Source: Timema cristinae
Taxonomy: Eukaryota > Arthropoda > Insecta > Phasmatodea > Timematidae
NCBI GenBank assembly: GCA_039000515.1
Contig: JBCFYV010000001.1
Span: 50,631,673 to 50,695,672 of the forward strand
Direction of reading: 5' to 3'
DNA length: 64,000 nt
The notes beneath the pieces are model-generated. The model had not been told where the DNA came from, did not search any database, and saw only the letters and a program-made list of their open reading frames with translations. A program made the translations under genes and the position numbers. Positions 12,104-22,142 of the stretch are shown piece by piece (within the stretch, counting starts at the first letter, position 1; every line of letters starts with the position of its first letter).

Positions 12104-12499
12104 CCCATTCAAAGCAAGGCTTGGTTCAGAAATCTGTATCCAGTAGTATTGAAGTTATGATAGATTTACCAAATGTTTAAAAAGGGGGCGTGGCTGCAAG
12201 TCATCACCGCCCCTATATAAAATGCAAATTATGACTGAAACCTTAATCCAATATTTTTTTCAACTGCATATTCTTATTCTACAGATTTCAAACTGTAATA
12301 AAAACAATAAATTCAAAAATGTCATTTTTGTCCTCAAATTAAGTACCTTCTTACCTTGAGGGAAAATTGAGGTCCAGTCCTCGACTCTAACCGGCGCTCG
12401 CTGATGGAACGAAAACGAATTGTAATGTCCCGCCTCCTTCATGAACACATGAATTAGGACGGGATATTGTTTACAATAAACACGTACATATACATACAC
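12104..12499. other. Flank of the transposase remnant up to the assembly gap
   Basis: Non-coding. A TATA-like CCTATATAAAATG lies near 12211-12223 beside a GGGGGCGTGGC motif; on its own this is weak promoter evidence. The sequence ends in the first bases of a TACA microsatellite immediately before the N run. Compared with 34247-34890 it lacks ~255 bp at about 12412. Confidence 0.45.
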
Positions 12500-12599
12500 N
12501 NNNNNNNNNNNNNNNNNNNNNNNNNNNNNNNNNNNNNNNNNNNNNNNNNNNNNNNNNNNNNNNNNNNNNNNNNNNNNNNNNNNNNNNNNNNNNNNNNNN
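12500..12599. other. Assembly gap of 100 N
   Basis: Exactly 100 undetermined bases. A fixed 100-N run is a common placeholder for a join of unknown size. It begins at a TACA microsatellite and ends inside the tRNA-like tandem array. Confidence 0.98.
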
Positions 12600-15500
12600 A
12601 TAGTGGTCAGAGATCCTGGCTACAGATACAAAGGTCAGGGGTTCAATCCTTGGTGTTCTCTGTAATATAGTGGTCGGAGTTCCTGGCTACAGATACAAAG
12701 GTCCTGGGTTCAATCCTTGGTGTTCTTTATAATATAGTGGTCAATGTTCCTGGCTACAGATACAGAGGTCACGAGTTCTATTCCTGGTGTGCTCTGTTAT
12801 ATAGTGGTCAGAGCTCCTGCCTACAGATACAGAGGTCCCGGTTCAATCCCTGGTGTTCTCTGTAATATAGTGGTCAGAGTTCCTGGCTACAGATACAGAG
12901 GTCCCGGGTTCAATCCCTGGTGTTCTCTGTTATATAGTGGTCAGAGCTCCTGCATACAGATACAGAGGTCTCGGGTTCAATCCCTGGTGTTCTCTGTTAC
13001 ATAGTGGTCAGAGCTCCTGCCTACAGATACAGAGGTCCCGGGTTCAATCACTGGTGATCTCTGTAATATAGTGGTCAGAGTTCCTGGCTACAGATACAGA
13101 GGTCCCGGGTTCAATCCCTGGTGTTCTCTGTTATATAGTGGTCAGAGCTCCTTCCTACAGATACAGAGTTCCCGGGTTCAATCCCTGGTTTTCTCTGTTT
13201 ATAGTGGTCAGAGCTCCTGCCTACAGATACAGAGGCCCGGGTTCAATCACTGGTGATCTCTGTAATATAGTGGTCAGAGTTCCTGGCTACAGATACAGAG
13301 GTCCCGGGTTCAATCCCTGGTGTTCTCTGTAATATAGTGGTCAGAGCTCCTGGCTACATATAGAAAGGTCACGAGTTCAATCTATGGTGTGCTCTGTAAT
13401 ATATTGGTAAGAGCTCCTGGCTACATATACAAAGGTTCCGGGTTCAATCCTCGGTGTGCTCTGTAATATAGTGGTCAGAGCTCCTGCCTACAGATACAGA
13501 GGTCCAGGATTCAATCCCTGGTGTGCTCTGTAATATAGTGGTCAGAGCTCCTGGCTACAGATACAGAGGTCCCGGTTCAATCCCTGGTGTTCTCTGTAAT
13601 ATAGTGGTCAGAGCTCCTTGCTACATATAGATAGGTCACGAGTTCAATACCTGGTGTGCTCTGTAATATAGTGGTCAGAGCTCCTGGCTAAAGATATAGA
13701 GGTCCAAGGTTCAACCCTTTTGGTGTTCTCTGTAATATAGTGTCAGAGCTCCTGGCTACAGATACAGAGGTCCCGGGTTAAATCCTGGTGTTCTCTGTAA
13801 TATAGTGGTCAGAGCTCCTTGCTACATATAGATAGGTCACGAGTTCAATACCTGGTGTGCTCTGTAATATAGTGGTCAGAGCTCCTGGCTATAGATATAG
13901 TGGTCCCAGGTTCAATCCCGGTGTGTTCTCTCTAATATATTGGTCAGAGTTCTTGGTTACAGATACAGAGGTATTGGGTTCAAATTCCGGGTGTGCTCTG
14001 TAACATAGTGGTCAGAGCCACTGGCTAAGGACATTGAGGTCCCGGGTTCAATCCTGGGTGCTTTCTGTTAGTTCCTGGCTACAGATACAGATTCCCCGGG
14101 TTCAATCCTGGTGCTCTCTGTAATATAGTGGTCAGAGTTCCTGGCTACAGATACAGAGGTCCCGGGTTCAACCCTTGATGTGCTATGTAATATAGTGGTC
14201 AGAGCTCCTGGCTACACATAAAGATGTCCTGGTTTAAATCCCTGGTGTGCTCTGTAATTTAGTGGCCAAAGCTCCTGGCTACAAATACAGAGGCCCCGGG
14301 TTCAATCCCTGGTGCTCTCTGTAATATAGTGGTCAGAGATCCTGGCTACACATACAGGGGTCCCGGTTCAATCCCTGGTGTTCTCTGTAATATAGTGGTC
14401 AGAGTACCTGGCTACAAATACAGAGGTCATTGTTCAATCCCAGATGTGCTCTGTAATTTATTGACCAGAGCTCCTGGCTACAAATACAGAGGTCCTTGGT
14501 TTAATTCCTGGGTTCTCTGTAATATAGTGGTCAGAGTTCCTGGCTACAGATAGAGAGGTCCTGGGTTCAATCCCTGGTGCTCTTTGTAATAAAGTGGTCA
14601 GAACTCTTGGCTACAGATACAGAGGTCCCGGGTTCAATCCTTGTTGTGCTCTGTAATATAGTGGTCAGAGGTCCTGGTTACAGATACAAAGGTCCCGGGT
14701 TTTGATCACTGGTGTTCTCTGTAATATAGTGGTCAGAGCTCCTGGCTACAGATACAGAGGTTCCGGGTTCAATCCTGGTGTTCTCTGTAATATAGTGGTC
14801 AGAGTTCCTGGCTACAGATAGAGAGGTCCTGGGTTCAATCCTGGTGCTCTTTGTAATAAAGTGGTCAGAACTCCTGGCTACAAATACAGAGGTCCCGGGT
14901 TAAATCCCTGGTGTGCTCTGTAATATAGTGGTCAGAGTTCCTGGCTACAAATACAGAGGTCATTGTTCAATCCCAGATGTGCCCTGTTATTTAGTGGTCA
15001 GAGCTCCTGGCTATAGATACAGAGGTCCAGGGTTAAATCCCTGGTACTCTCGGTAATATTGTGGTCAGAGTTCCTGACTACAGATACAGAGGTCCCGGGT
15101 TCAATCCCTGGTGTTCTCTTTAATATAATGGCCAGAGCTCCGAGCTACAGATACAGAGGTCCCGGGTTCAATCCCTGGTGTGCTCTGTAATATAGTGGTC
15201 AGAGCTCCTGGCTACATATAGAAAGGTCCCGGGTTCAATCCCTGGTGTTCTCTGTAATATAGTGGTCAGAGCTCCTGGCTACAAATACAGAGGTCCTTGG
15301 TTCAATTCCTGTGTTCTCTGTAATATAGTGGTCAGAGTTCCTGGCTACAAATACAGAGGTCATTGTTCAATCCCAGATGTGCTCTGTAATTTATTGGCCA
15401 GAGCTCCTGGCTACAAATACAGAGGTCCCGGGTTCAATTCCTGGTGTTCTCTGTAATATAGTGGTCAGAGTTCCTGGCTACAGATAGAGAGGTCCCGGAT

Positions 15501-15800
15501 TCAATCCCTGGTGTACTCTGTAATATAGTTGTCAGAACTCCTGGCTACAGATACAGAGGTCCTGGGTTCAATCCTGGTGCTCTCTGTAATATAGTGGTCA
15601 GAGTTCCTTGTTACAGATACAGAGGTCCCGGGTTCAATCCTGGTGTGCTTTGTAATTTATTGGCCAGAGCTCCTGGCTACAGATACAGAGGTCCCGGGTT
15701 CAATCCCTGGTGTTCTCTGTAATATAGTGGTCAGAACTCCTGGCTACAGATACACAGGTCCCGGGTTCAATCCCTGATGTTCTCTTTAATATAATGGTCA
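12600..15800 (+). repeat. 67-bp tRNA-like minisatellite array, about 48 units
   Basis: Period 67 bp, core GTGGTCAGAGCTCCTGGC then GAGGTCCCGGGTTCAATCCC. The T-arm is well preserved (CCGGG, loop TTCAATC, CCTGG) and the D-arm is recognisable (AGTGGTCAGAGC), but the anticodon arm does not pair well. The layout resembles tRNA-Glu (AGTGG...CTGGCT...CCCGGGTTC), which is inference. Units differ by scattered SNPs and small indels. Several frames stay open across many units only because the repeat lacks stops; they are not genes. The array is interrupted at 15800 by element A and resumes at 23583. Confidence 0.92.
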
Positions 15801-17105
15801 TGTAACCCCCCCCTTCATATGATTTGATAGGTTCAAATTACAATAAATAAAAGGTAGGTAAGTTACAAGAGAGTTTATTTTATTCTACAAACAACTAGCA
15901 GACATACAAGAGCGAGGCACTCTAGGAAAGTCGAGTGACTGGCCGATAAGGGCCGAAGTAAACAATAAATAAAGGGGCAAGACCCCAAGTCGTTAAGAGA
16001 AAACAGAATGATTAATACCAACGTAGTCATAATTAAATTGACCCTCGCAGAAGGCGACTAACCTAGCAGGAAAGTTAAATACAAGTAATAGGTATAGGTC
16101 TACACGACCTGGCGATGCAGACACTATATTGACATAAGTATGAAGTTTTATAATAGACTGCCATTGTAAGGCGCGACAGAGAAAATGATTTACCTAAACC
16201 TAACCTGTTACAATAGATCCCAATCAAATTAGTTCAATCTAATTATTATTATTGTAATAACCAATGTGCTGGGTGCACGGGCTCGCGCCCCCCGAGTTGA
16301 GTAACAATTTAAAAAGAATCACAATCGTAACAAATCCTTAACTTTTAGCAAGCAGAACAACTATTTTAAAATAAGTTACACGTTAAACAGAAATAATTAG
16401 CGCCCCAAGATGGCGACATGCTAAAGTTCCATTAGCGCCCCAAGATGGCGCCATGCTAAAGTTCCAACCCGTCCGTGAGGCGGACACAACGTTAAGTACA
16501 AAGAAAAAGCTAGCGCATAAACCATAATGGCTGACAGGCAAATCCTGCAGTCTCAGAGAAATATAGCTATTAGTAATCATGATTTATATTTAAAGTTGAA
16601 ACTTAAATTTTGAACAATTTAACCCAAACATAATTTAGAAAACGTCGAACAACGACCTACGTCTAAATCTAAGACAAGTGTCTCACCTAATCGAGTGCAG
16701 AGAAATGAGTGACATCACTACACAGTCCAGCCGTTATATACTGTACAAAGTCAATCACGTGTTCACAAACGGCGGGAATCACACTGTGACGAAGGGAGAG
16801 GGGTGTACGTTGCTTCGACAGAAATCTCGATTATTCTCGTGATAATTTCAAATCACGCGCCGGTGGATGAGTCTTGTTTCACTCGAACACAACCGTCGGC
16901 GTATACGGGTTAGCGCATCTTGATGTTCAATTGTCCGAGTCTTGCTCTAATCGGGCCTCGAGCCACGGGCGGTCAGTAAGCCGCGTGATGTTGAGTGGAG
17001 TTGAGTGCGCGTGTTTCATGAAGTCGAGATCCAGCCCAGTCAAAGGGGACCAGATCAGGTGAGCCAGATCGTCCATGTTCGCATTATGTCTGTGACAACG
17101 TCACA
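15801..17105 (-). mobile_element. 3' LTR of element A
   Basis: 1305 bp, ends TG...CA on the element strand. Same internal features as the 5' LTR: TATA box at 16733-16740, tandem 35-bp repeat at 16397-16466, AATAAA near 15870-15880. It differs from the 5' LTR at GAGTTGAG (about 16297) and CTGTGACG (about 16785). Confidence 0.95.
16397..16466 (+). promoter_or_regulatory. Tandem 35-bp repeat with YY1/Pho-like motifs inside the LTR
   Basis: Two adjacent 35-bp copies, 16397-16431 and 16432-16466, each containing CCAAGATGGCG, the reverse complement of the YY1-type core GCCATCTTGG. They differ at one base (GGCGACATG against GGCGCCATG). Also present in the other LTRs at 683-752 and 22874-22943. The position lies downstream of the LTR TATA box on the element strand. 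Binding is inferred from motif likeness only. Confidence 0.45.
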
Positions 17106-17120
17106 ATGTCCCCCCTTGGA
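17106..17120 (-). promoter_or_regulatory. Polypurine tract of element A
   Basis: On the element strand the sequence just before the 3' LTR reads TCCAAGGGGGGACAT and then TGTGACG. A G-rich purine run immediately upstream of the LTR is the expected primer site for plus-strand DNA synthesis. Confidence 0.75.
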
Positions 17121-17985
17121 CGGAGAAGAAGGACGTCCTTAGCCTTTGGTGAAGACACGGGGAGGCGCCTTCCTCGATGTTCACCGCTGACTAGAGGGTG
17201 GGTGGCGGCTCCGGTACCCTCCGAGGCCATGTTAGGTGGCCAGATGCAGGTTCGGGAGATGACGAATAACTGGACTCCGGGGTTGACCTCTGCTTCACAC
17301 GCTCACTCCAACACACCGTCATCCCGGGTTGACAGGGAGACAGCATATGCTCGTAAGGTGGCCCGCTTTAACCACCAGGGAAGCTTCATCGCCACGCCCA
17401 GCTGGGCGATCATTGACTGCCGATGAGTGTACAGGAACAAAGGAGGGGAAGGAAAGGGCAGGGCAGAAAAGGGGGGACGGAAGGCCGAATAGGTGAAGTC
17501 TCTGAGAACAAAAGTTTACACGTGAACACCACATCCAATTGTAAAGTTTATCAGTTAGCGCAGCCATCCTTGAAAGTTACTGTGGCAGTTTCGTAGCACT
17601 AACATTGTCTACCAGCACGAGTCACAGAGATACCCACAACTCTGTTTAGCGACGACTTTCCACGAATGAGGAAAGGTGGGTTTGCCGCTTCACACGCACT
17701 TAGAGGTAGTCCGGTTGGTGGGGCGAACGTTCTGCACCATGTACTTTGGACCCGACACACGCTTTATTATAAACAGTCCAACACAAGTTTCTGCCCAAAG
17801 TCATACCTAGGCCCTACAGTACTACAAATTTATCCTAACAATACCAGGGGGTGGTACCCCTTCCCTTATATAAATTATATATACAACAATATAGAATACC
17901 TAGAAACATGCACTTAAGAACGCAAAATTAAATCACAAAGGTACACTTAAGCAAACAGACGACACACAGCACGGGGTCAATTGAC
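17121..17985 (-). other. Non-coding 3' part of element A between integrase stop and polypurine tract
   Basis: About 0.87 kb. Open frames here (17106-17426 plus; 17319-17567 minus, 82 aa) show no recognised domain. An env gene would sit here in an errantivirus; nothing resembling a signal peptide or fusion protein was seen. Confidence 0.5.
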
Positions 17986-18828
17986 TCATTTCCCTGCAGC
18001 CTTTAGGTGGCTGACATGCGCTCTACGTGTCAAAGATGGGTCGGATACTTCTTTTAACAATACCGAAACAGGTGTAAGAAATCTTTCAATTGACCAGGGA
18101 CCACTCCACTTATACGCCATCTTCGCCGAAGACTTGTCAGCAGCTGAGCTAAGAGGAAAACACTTGCACACAACAACGTCCCCAAGTTTAAATGGGACAG
18201 GGATACGCCCTCGGTTATAGGTGGCGGCAACCTTCCTTTGGGACTTCAGGAGGTTTGAAAAAGCTACCTCACATTTCTTTTCATAAGAACAATCACCTGC
18301 GTCATTAAGGAGTGGGTCAATATCCCAGTTAAACAATAATGGGTGGTTCAGGTCCCTATTGAGGAGGATAGAGGAAGGAGTGGCTTTGACTGACTCATGG
18401 AAAGCGGCGTTAAAAGCAATGTTCAAAACGTCTAAGTCCTGGTCCCAGTGGGTGTGATCCAGGTGGTGAAAGATCGTCAAGGCAACGTTTAGGTTACGAT
18501 TAAACCTTTTTACATGGTTCGGCGATGGGTTGTACGGGCTAGTGGTAACGTGTCTTATCCCCCACGAAAAACACATATCTCCGAAAGCTTTAGAACGGAA
18601 ACACGGTCCATTATCACTTACTATGACCCTTGGGGTCCCTAAAATTGCCCAAACACGCCTGCACAGAGCATTAACAGTCGTCCTTGCCTTCATGTTCCTT
18701 AGGGGGATGAGTATGACGAATTTAGAGAAGGCGTCCATGGCAACGAGTATAGAGGTGTTCCCTTGGGTAGAGCGGGTAAGGGGGCCGACGAATAACAAAA
18801 ACTTTCTCCCACGGTTGCTTAGCAACAT
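17986..18828 (-). pseudogene. Integrase core and C-terminal region of element A, frame-broken
   Basis: A 280-aa frame that continues the integrase after a frame break near 18775-18800. The core begins in VAMDAFSKFV (first catalytic Asp) and contains VIVSDNGPCF (second Asp). The third catalytic position, normally Glu in a VERFNR-like motif, is Lys here (NHVKRFNRNL), explained by a single GAA to AAA change. A C-terminal part with PVPFKLGDVV and KWSGPW, typical of the Ty3/gypsy integrase tail, follows. Integrase would join the cDNA to chromosomal DNA; this copy is predicted inactive. Confidence 0.85.
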
Positions 18829-19735
18829 CCGCGGAGTGAAACCCTATTTTAGAATTACGCGCCGGTTTGGCCAATTGACACGGCTCACATTTGCGCACCC
18901 AATCTCTAACGTCTCTAGGCATTAAGGGCCAAAAAAATTCCTTAGAAATCTTGCGTTCGGTCTTAAGGACACCGCAATGGCCGCCAAAAAGGGAGTCGTG
19001 GAAATATTTAAGTAACATAGGCCTAAGTTTCTCTGGCACAAAATATCTTATCCTACCCTTGACACGAACTACTAAGAGGTCTTTAAAAATCTCGTAGTTC
19101 CCAATCCTCTCTCCACGCTTGATCCTGTCAACGATCTGTCTGCAACACGGATCCATCAACTGATGGTCTTTGATTGAGATAAAGGATTCGGGAATCGTAT
19201 GGATAACAAATAACGAGCCATCCTCCTTACATTCTCCTACAGGTTCCTTATCCTCACACATCCTAGACAAAGCGTCAGCGACAACATTAAGCTTCCCAGC
19301 AACGTGATGGGTAGTAAACTTAAACCTGGATAGCTTCCAAACCCACCGTCCAATTTTCCCTAGTTGTTTCGGGTGATTCCATATCCAGCTGAGGGCCATG
19401 TTGTCAGTGTACAACTCAAACTGGCGAAGCTCTAGATAGTCAGCGAACTTGTCGATGCCGAAGATACAGCTGAGACATTCCTTTTCATATATGCTATACT
19501 TTCTTTCGGCAGGGCTCAAAGTTCTGCTGGCGAAAGCTACAGGTCTACTTCCCTCGGAAGTCGTTTGAGAGAGAACCGCCCCTAGCGCTACAGAGGAGGC
19601 ATCAACATGTAGTTGGAAAGGCAGAGAAAAGTCAGGCATGCGTAGCACGGCTGGCGACACTAGGTGGCGCTTAAGCGCAACAAAAGCCTGCTGTTGGGCA
19701 GAACCCCAAATAAAGGTGGCACCCTTTTTTTTCAA
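18722..19735 (-). pseudogene. RNase H and integrase zinc domain of element A, frame-broken
   Basis: The frame 19735-18722 begins with a non-ATG codon just after the upstream frame stops, so it is the next segment of one pol gene. RNase H is seen in LHVDASSVALGAVLSQ, SIYEKECLSCIFGIDKF and LYTDNMALSW, with the usual Asp and Glu residues. The integrase HHCC zinc domain follows (HDSLFGGHCG, then CEPCQLA). The break at about 19738-19745 lies beside an 8-A run, so it may be real decay or a sequencing error. The end, after KQPWEKVF, is out of frame with the integrase core, which continues in the 17986-18828 frame. Confidence 0.85.
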
Positions 19736-21051
19736 GGAGTTAAGGGGTTGGCTAAGTCAGAGAAGTTCGGGATGAACCTAGCGTAGTAGGCGCACATACC
19801 TAGAAACCGTAATACCCCTTTTATGTTTTTTGGGGCGGGAAAATCCAAGATAGGCTTAACCCGATCCGGGTCAACGAGCAGGTTACCCTCAGAAATGATA
19901 TAGCCAAGATATGGGATAGATCTCTTCGCCCATGTGACTTTCTCCGGGTTTACAGTCAACCCAGCCTCGCGCAGGCGCCTCAACACTACCTCAACATGAC
20001 GCAAATGGTCATCAAAAGATTTGCTGTAAACGCAGATATCATCAAGGTAGTTAAACACGAATTTGTATTTCAGGTCCGCCAAAATATGGTCTAAGACTCT
20101 ACTCAACGCTTGCCCCCCGCAACTTATTCCTAACGGCACTCGATTGAATTCGTAGACTTGCCAGGGGGTGATAAACGCGGTAAATTTCTTAGACGACTCT
20201 GAGAGAGCACATTGCAGAAAGCTCGCATTAAGGTCAATCAAGCTGTAATATTTGGCTCCGCCAAGATGTTGGAAGGCGGACTCTATGCTAGGCATGGGGT
20301 ATGGGTCGAACACTATTTTTTTATTAAGCTTTCTATAATCGACAATCAAGCGATGCCCATGACCTTTCCTGGGAATAATGAACGCAGGACTTGCGTATGG
20401 GGATTTGGAGGGACGAATAACCTCCTTTCGTTCCAAGTCCATGATAAGATTTCTAAATATCTCGAGTTTGGGGGGTGCACAGGAGTAGGGACCAGATCTA
20501 ACAGGAATGTGGTCCTGCGCCACAATGTCGTACGGCAAAATGTCGCACTTGCCCCATCTGTCAGTGATGACGTCAGGGAATCGAGCTATCAAACGATCTA
20601 TCGCTTCACGTTCCTCGACAATGGGGAACAACCTGCGAGGATGGTGCCCAACACAAAACGGAATAAACAAACTAGGTTCAAAACTAAAAGATATTCCTAA
20701 GCGTCTCAGGTCAAGTTTGACTCCAGTCTCGAACATGAAGTCAGTCCCTAGAATAACATCAAAGGGAAGTTCTGGCATAACAAAGAATGGACGTTTCCAG
20801 GCAAATCTTTCTATCTTAATAGAGAGCACTACTTTACAATCGACCAAGATAGTCTGCCCATTAGCCACGGCGTAAATCTTAGGACCTATCGACCTATAAT
20901 CGATTTTTGTTTTACCCTCTAACTGGCGCAAGAACTCACGGCATATAAATGAGTGACTGGCTCCAGTATCTAAAAGAGCAACACAATCCTTTTGGGCTAC
21001 CTGGATCTGAACTACAGGAGTAGGAGCATGTGGTTTAATACAAGTGGGCAC
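19732..21051 (-). CDS. Pol (protease and reverse transcriptase) of element A
   Basis: The 439-residue open frame is entered by -1 frameshift from gag, since it has no ATG at its start (residue 1 is a GTG codon). The protease active site LLDTGASHSF has its Asp at residue 28. The reverse transcriptase carries the first catalytic Asp in LIDLN (residue 273) and the YLDD box (335-338), followed by the thumb and connection landmarks IPYLGYIIS and FLGMCAYYARFIPNF. The variant VPLGISCGGQALSR replaces the common MPFGL...F motif, marking a distinct gypsy lineage that I cannot name. The frame stops at NPLTP, where the LLKK-type continuation into RNase H is lost by one base. Confidence 0.9.
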   Translation of the reverse strand: MPTCIKPHAPTPVVQIQVAQKDCVALLDTGASHSFICREFLRQLEGKTKIDYRSIGPKIYAVANGQTILVDCKVVLSIKIERFAWKRPFFVMPELPFDVILGTDFMFETGVKLDLRRLGISFSFEPSLFIPFCVGHHPRRLFPIVEEREAIDRLIARFPDVITDRWGKCDILPYDIVAQDHIPVRSGPYSCAPPKLEIFRNLIMDLERKEVIRPSKSPYASPAFIIPRKGHGHRLIVDYRKLNKKIVFDPYPMPSIESAFQHLGGAKYYSLIDLNASFLQCALSESSKKFTAFITPWQVYEFNRVPLGISCGGQALSRVLDHILADLKYKFVFNYLDDICVYSKSFDDHLRHVEVVLRRLREAGLTVNPEKVTWAKRSIPYLGYIISEGNLLVDPDRVKPILDFPAPKNIKGVLRFLGMCAYYARFIPNFSDLANPLTP

Positions 21052-21090
21052 GACCGGACCACGACTACGAGCGCGCCCTATAAGTTTCCC
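21046..21090 (-). promoter_or_regulatory. Programmed -1 ribosomal frameshift signal between gag and pol of element A
   Basis: On the element strand the gag frame reads TCG GGA AAC TTA TAG, giving the heptamer G GGA AAC (21084-21090), a canonical X XXY YYZ slippery site two codons before the gag stop (21078-21080). Slipping back one base yields GGG AAA CTT ATA, exactly the pol frame. Five bases further (TTATA) a predicted stem starts: GGGCGCG (21072-21078) pairs with CGTGCCC (21046-21052), 7 bp with one G-U, around a 19-nt loop. Heptamer, spacer and stem are all seen in the sequence; function is inferred. Confidence 0.8.
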
Positions 21091-22142
21091 GATCTACACT
21101 GTCTCTGTACGTGACCCAGTCTTCTACACCGAAAACATCTCATGCGCGAGAGGTCGCGGGGCGCACGGTTGTCAGAACCCGAAGGCCTGAAGTTGTCCCT
21201 AGGAGTGTTAGCATCGCGATCGCCCGGTAGTACAGGCGCTAATGACAAGGCCGTATTCATAGGTTCGGGAGTTGAACCCGTGCGTCTGCGGTTTAATGCC
21301 GCCGGCGCATGCGCACTTAAATACTCCTGTTCGGCGAGCAGGGTGTTTTCAATCGAAGATGCTAGAGAGAAAAGTTCAAGTACCGTACAGGGCTTACATG
21401 TAAATACAAAATGTCGCCGGGTGAGGGGCGACACATTCTCAAGAATAATATCAACGATCTGACTTTCCCCCAGACCACTATTGAGAACTCGAGCTGCCTC
21501 TGTGATAGATAAAACAAAATCTCTCAACGATTCGTGGGGATATTGAAACCTGTGAATAACTTCCTTACATAACCTTTCTCTAGCCCTACTGGGTAACAGC
21601 GCTTCTAAAATGAGGTCAGTAAGTGATCTCCAAGATAAACCATTTTGTATCCCACGGGAGAACAACTGGGTTAAAAAACCAGAAGTTTTGGCCAAACACA
21701 GAATCAAAAATTCACTATCACTCGCTAACTTTAGACAATATGCTCTGTTGATCTCAACCATAAATTTAAACAGAGTAGCGTGATCTTGACCGTCGCAAAC
21801 AGGGGTCCGATTCAAAATCTCCATAAGTACTTTGTTCTGACATTTAACTAGTGAAGGGGGTGGAGGAGGAGCGGTAGGCGCTAAAGGGGGTGGATTCCCA
21901 TCCTCAATCCTGTCCTTACCCGAGTCAGTCTCAGCCTCCCCAGTCCCGCTAATCTCCCCACATAGCTTAGATCTGAGCTCACCCACAGTAGCATTGGGAG
22001 GGAAGGAGACGCCCCTTGAAGTCAGCTCAGCTGTCAACTCGTCCCGGCTCAGGCGGTAGACAGCAGTCTTAGATGTGGTCAAGGTGGACATGGCAGTTGC
22101 AGGAGTGGTCTCCATGGTCACGGAGTCATGAAACATAAACAA
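21078..22142 (-). CDS. Gag of element A with SAP-like motif and CCHC zinc knuckle
   Basis: The 354-aa frame is intact. The likely start is Met10 (METTPATAMS) or the first ATG. Residues ~31-60 (LSRDELTAELTSRGVSFPPN...VGELRSKL) look like a SAP-type helix-loop-helix, a DNA-binding motif seen at the N-terminus of some insect gypsy Gags. A proline-rich linker (PPPLAPTAPPPPPSL) follows. The central part (~110-270) has a retrotransposon capsid-like helical pattern, including GLSWRSLTDLILEALLP and RFQYPHESLRDFVLSI. The C-terminus has the nucleocapsid knuckle CFRCRRLGHVQRQC (CX2CX4HX4C, residues 336-349), and the frame stops five residues later at the frameshift site. Gag would package the element RNA. 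Confidence 0.9.
   Translation of the reverse strand: MFMFHDSVTMETTPATAMSTLTTSKTAVYRLSRDELTAELTSRGVSFPPNATVGELRSKLCGEISGTGEAETDSGKDRIEDGNPPPLAPTAPPPPPSLVKCQNKVLMEILNRTPVCDGQDHATLFKFMVEINRAYCLKLASDSEFLILCLAKTSGFLTQLFSRGIQNGLSWRSLTDLILEALLPSRARERLCKEVIHRFQYPHESLRDFVLSITEAARVLNSGLGESQIVDIILENVSPLTRRHFVFTCKPCTVLELFSLASSIENTLLAEQEYLSAHAPAALNRRRTGSTPEPMNTALSLAPVLPGDRDANTPRDNFRPSGSDNRAPRDLSRMRCFRCRRLGHVQRQCRSGNL

Noticed and set aside
12744..15456. Open frames of 60-86 codons (repeated GYRYRGPGFNPWCSL-type peptides)
   Set aside because: They are direct translations of the 67-bp repeat; reading frame is open only because the unit has no stop.
12600..15800. Array of regular repeats as a CRISPR or as genuine tRNA gene cluster
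   Set aside because: There are no unique spacers between repeats, the genome is eukaryotic, and the anticodon arm does not pair, so neither CRISPR nor functional tRNA genes fit.
17319..17567. Possible env or extra ORF (82 aa, minus) in element A
   Set aside because: Too short, no signal peptide, transmembrane segment or fusion motif; located in the 3' non-coding part.
20212..20875. 122- and 162-aa plus-strand frames opposite pol of element A
   Set aside because: Antisense shadows of the reverse transcriptase and protease frames.
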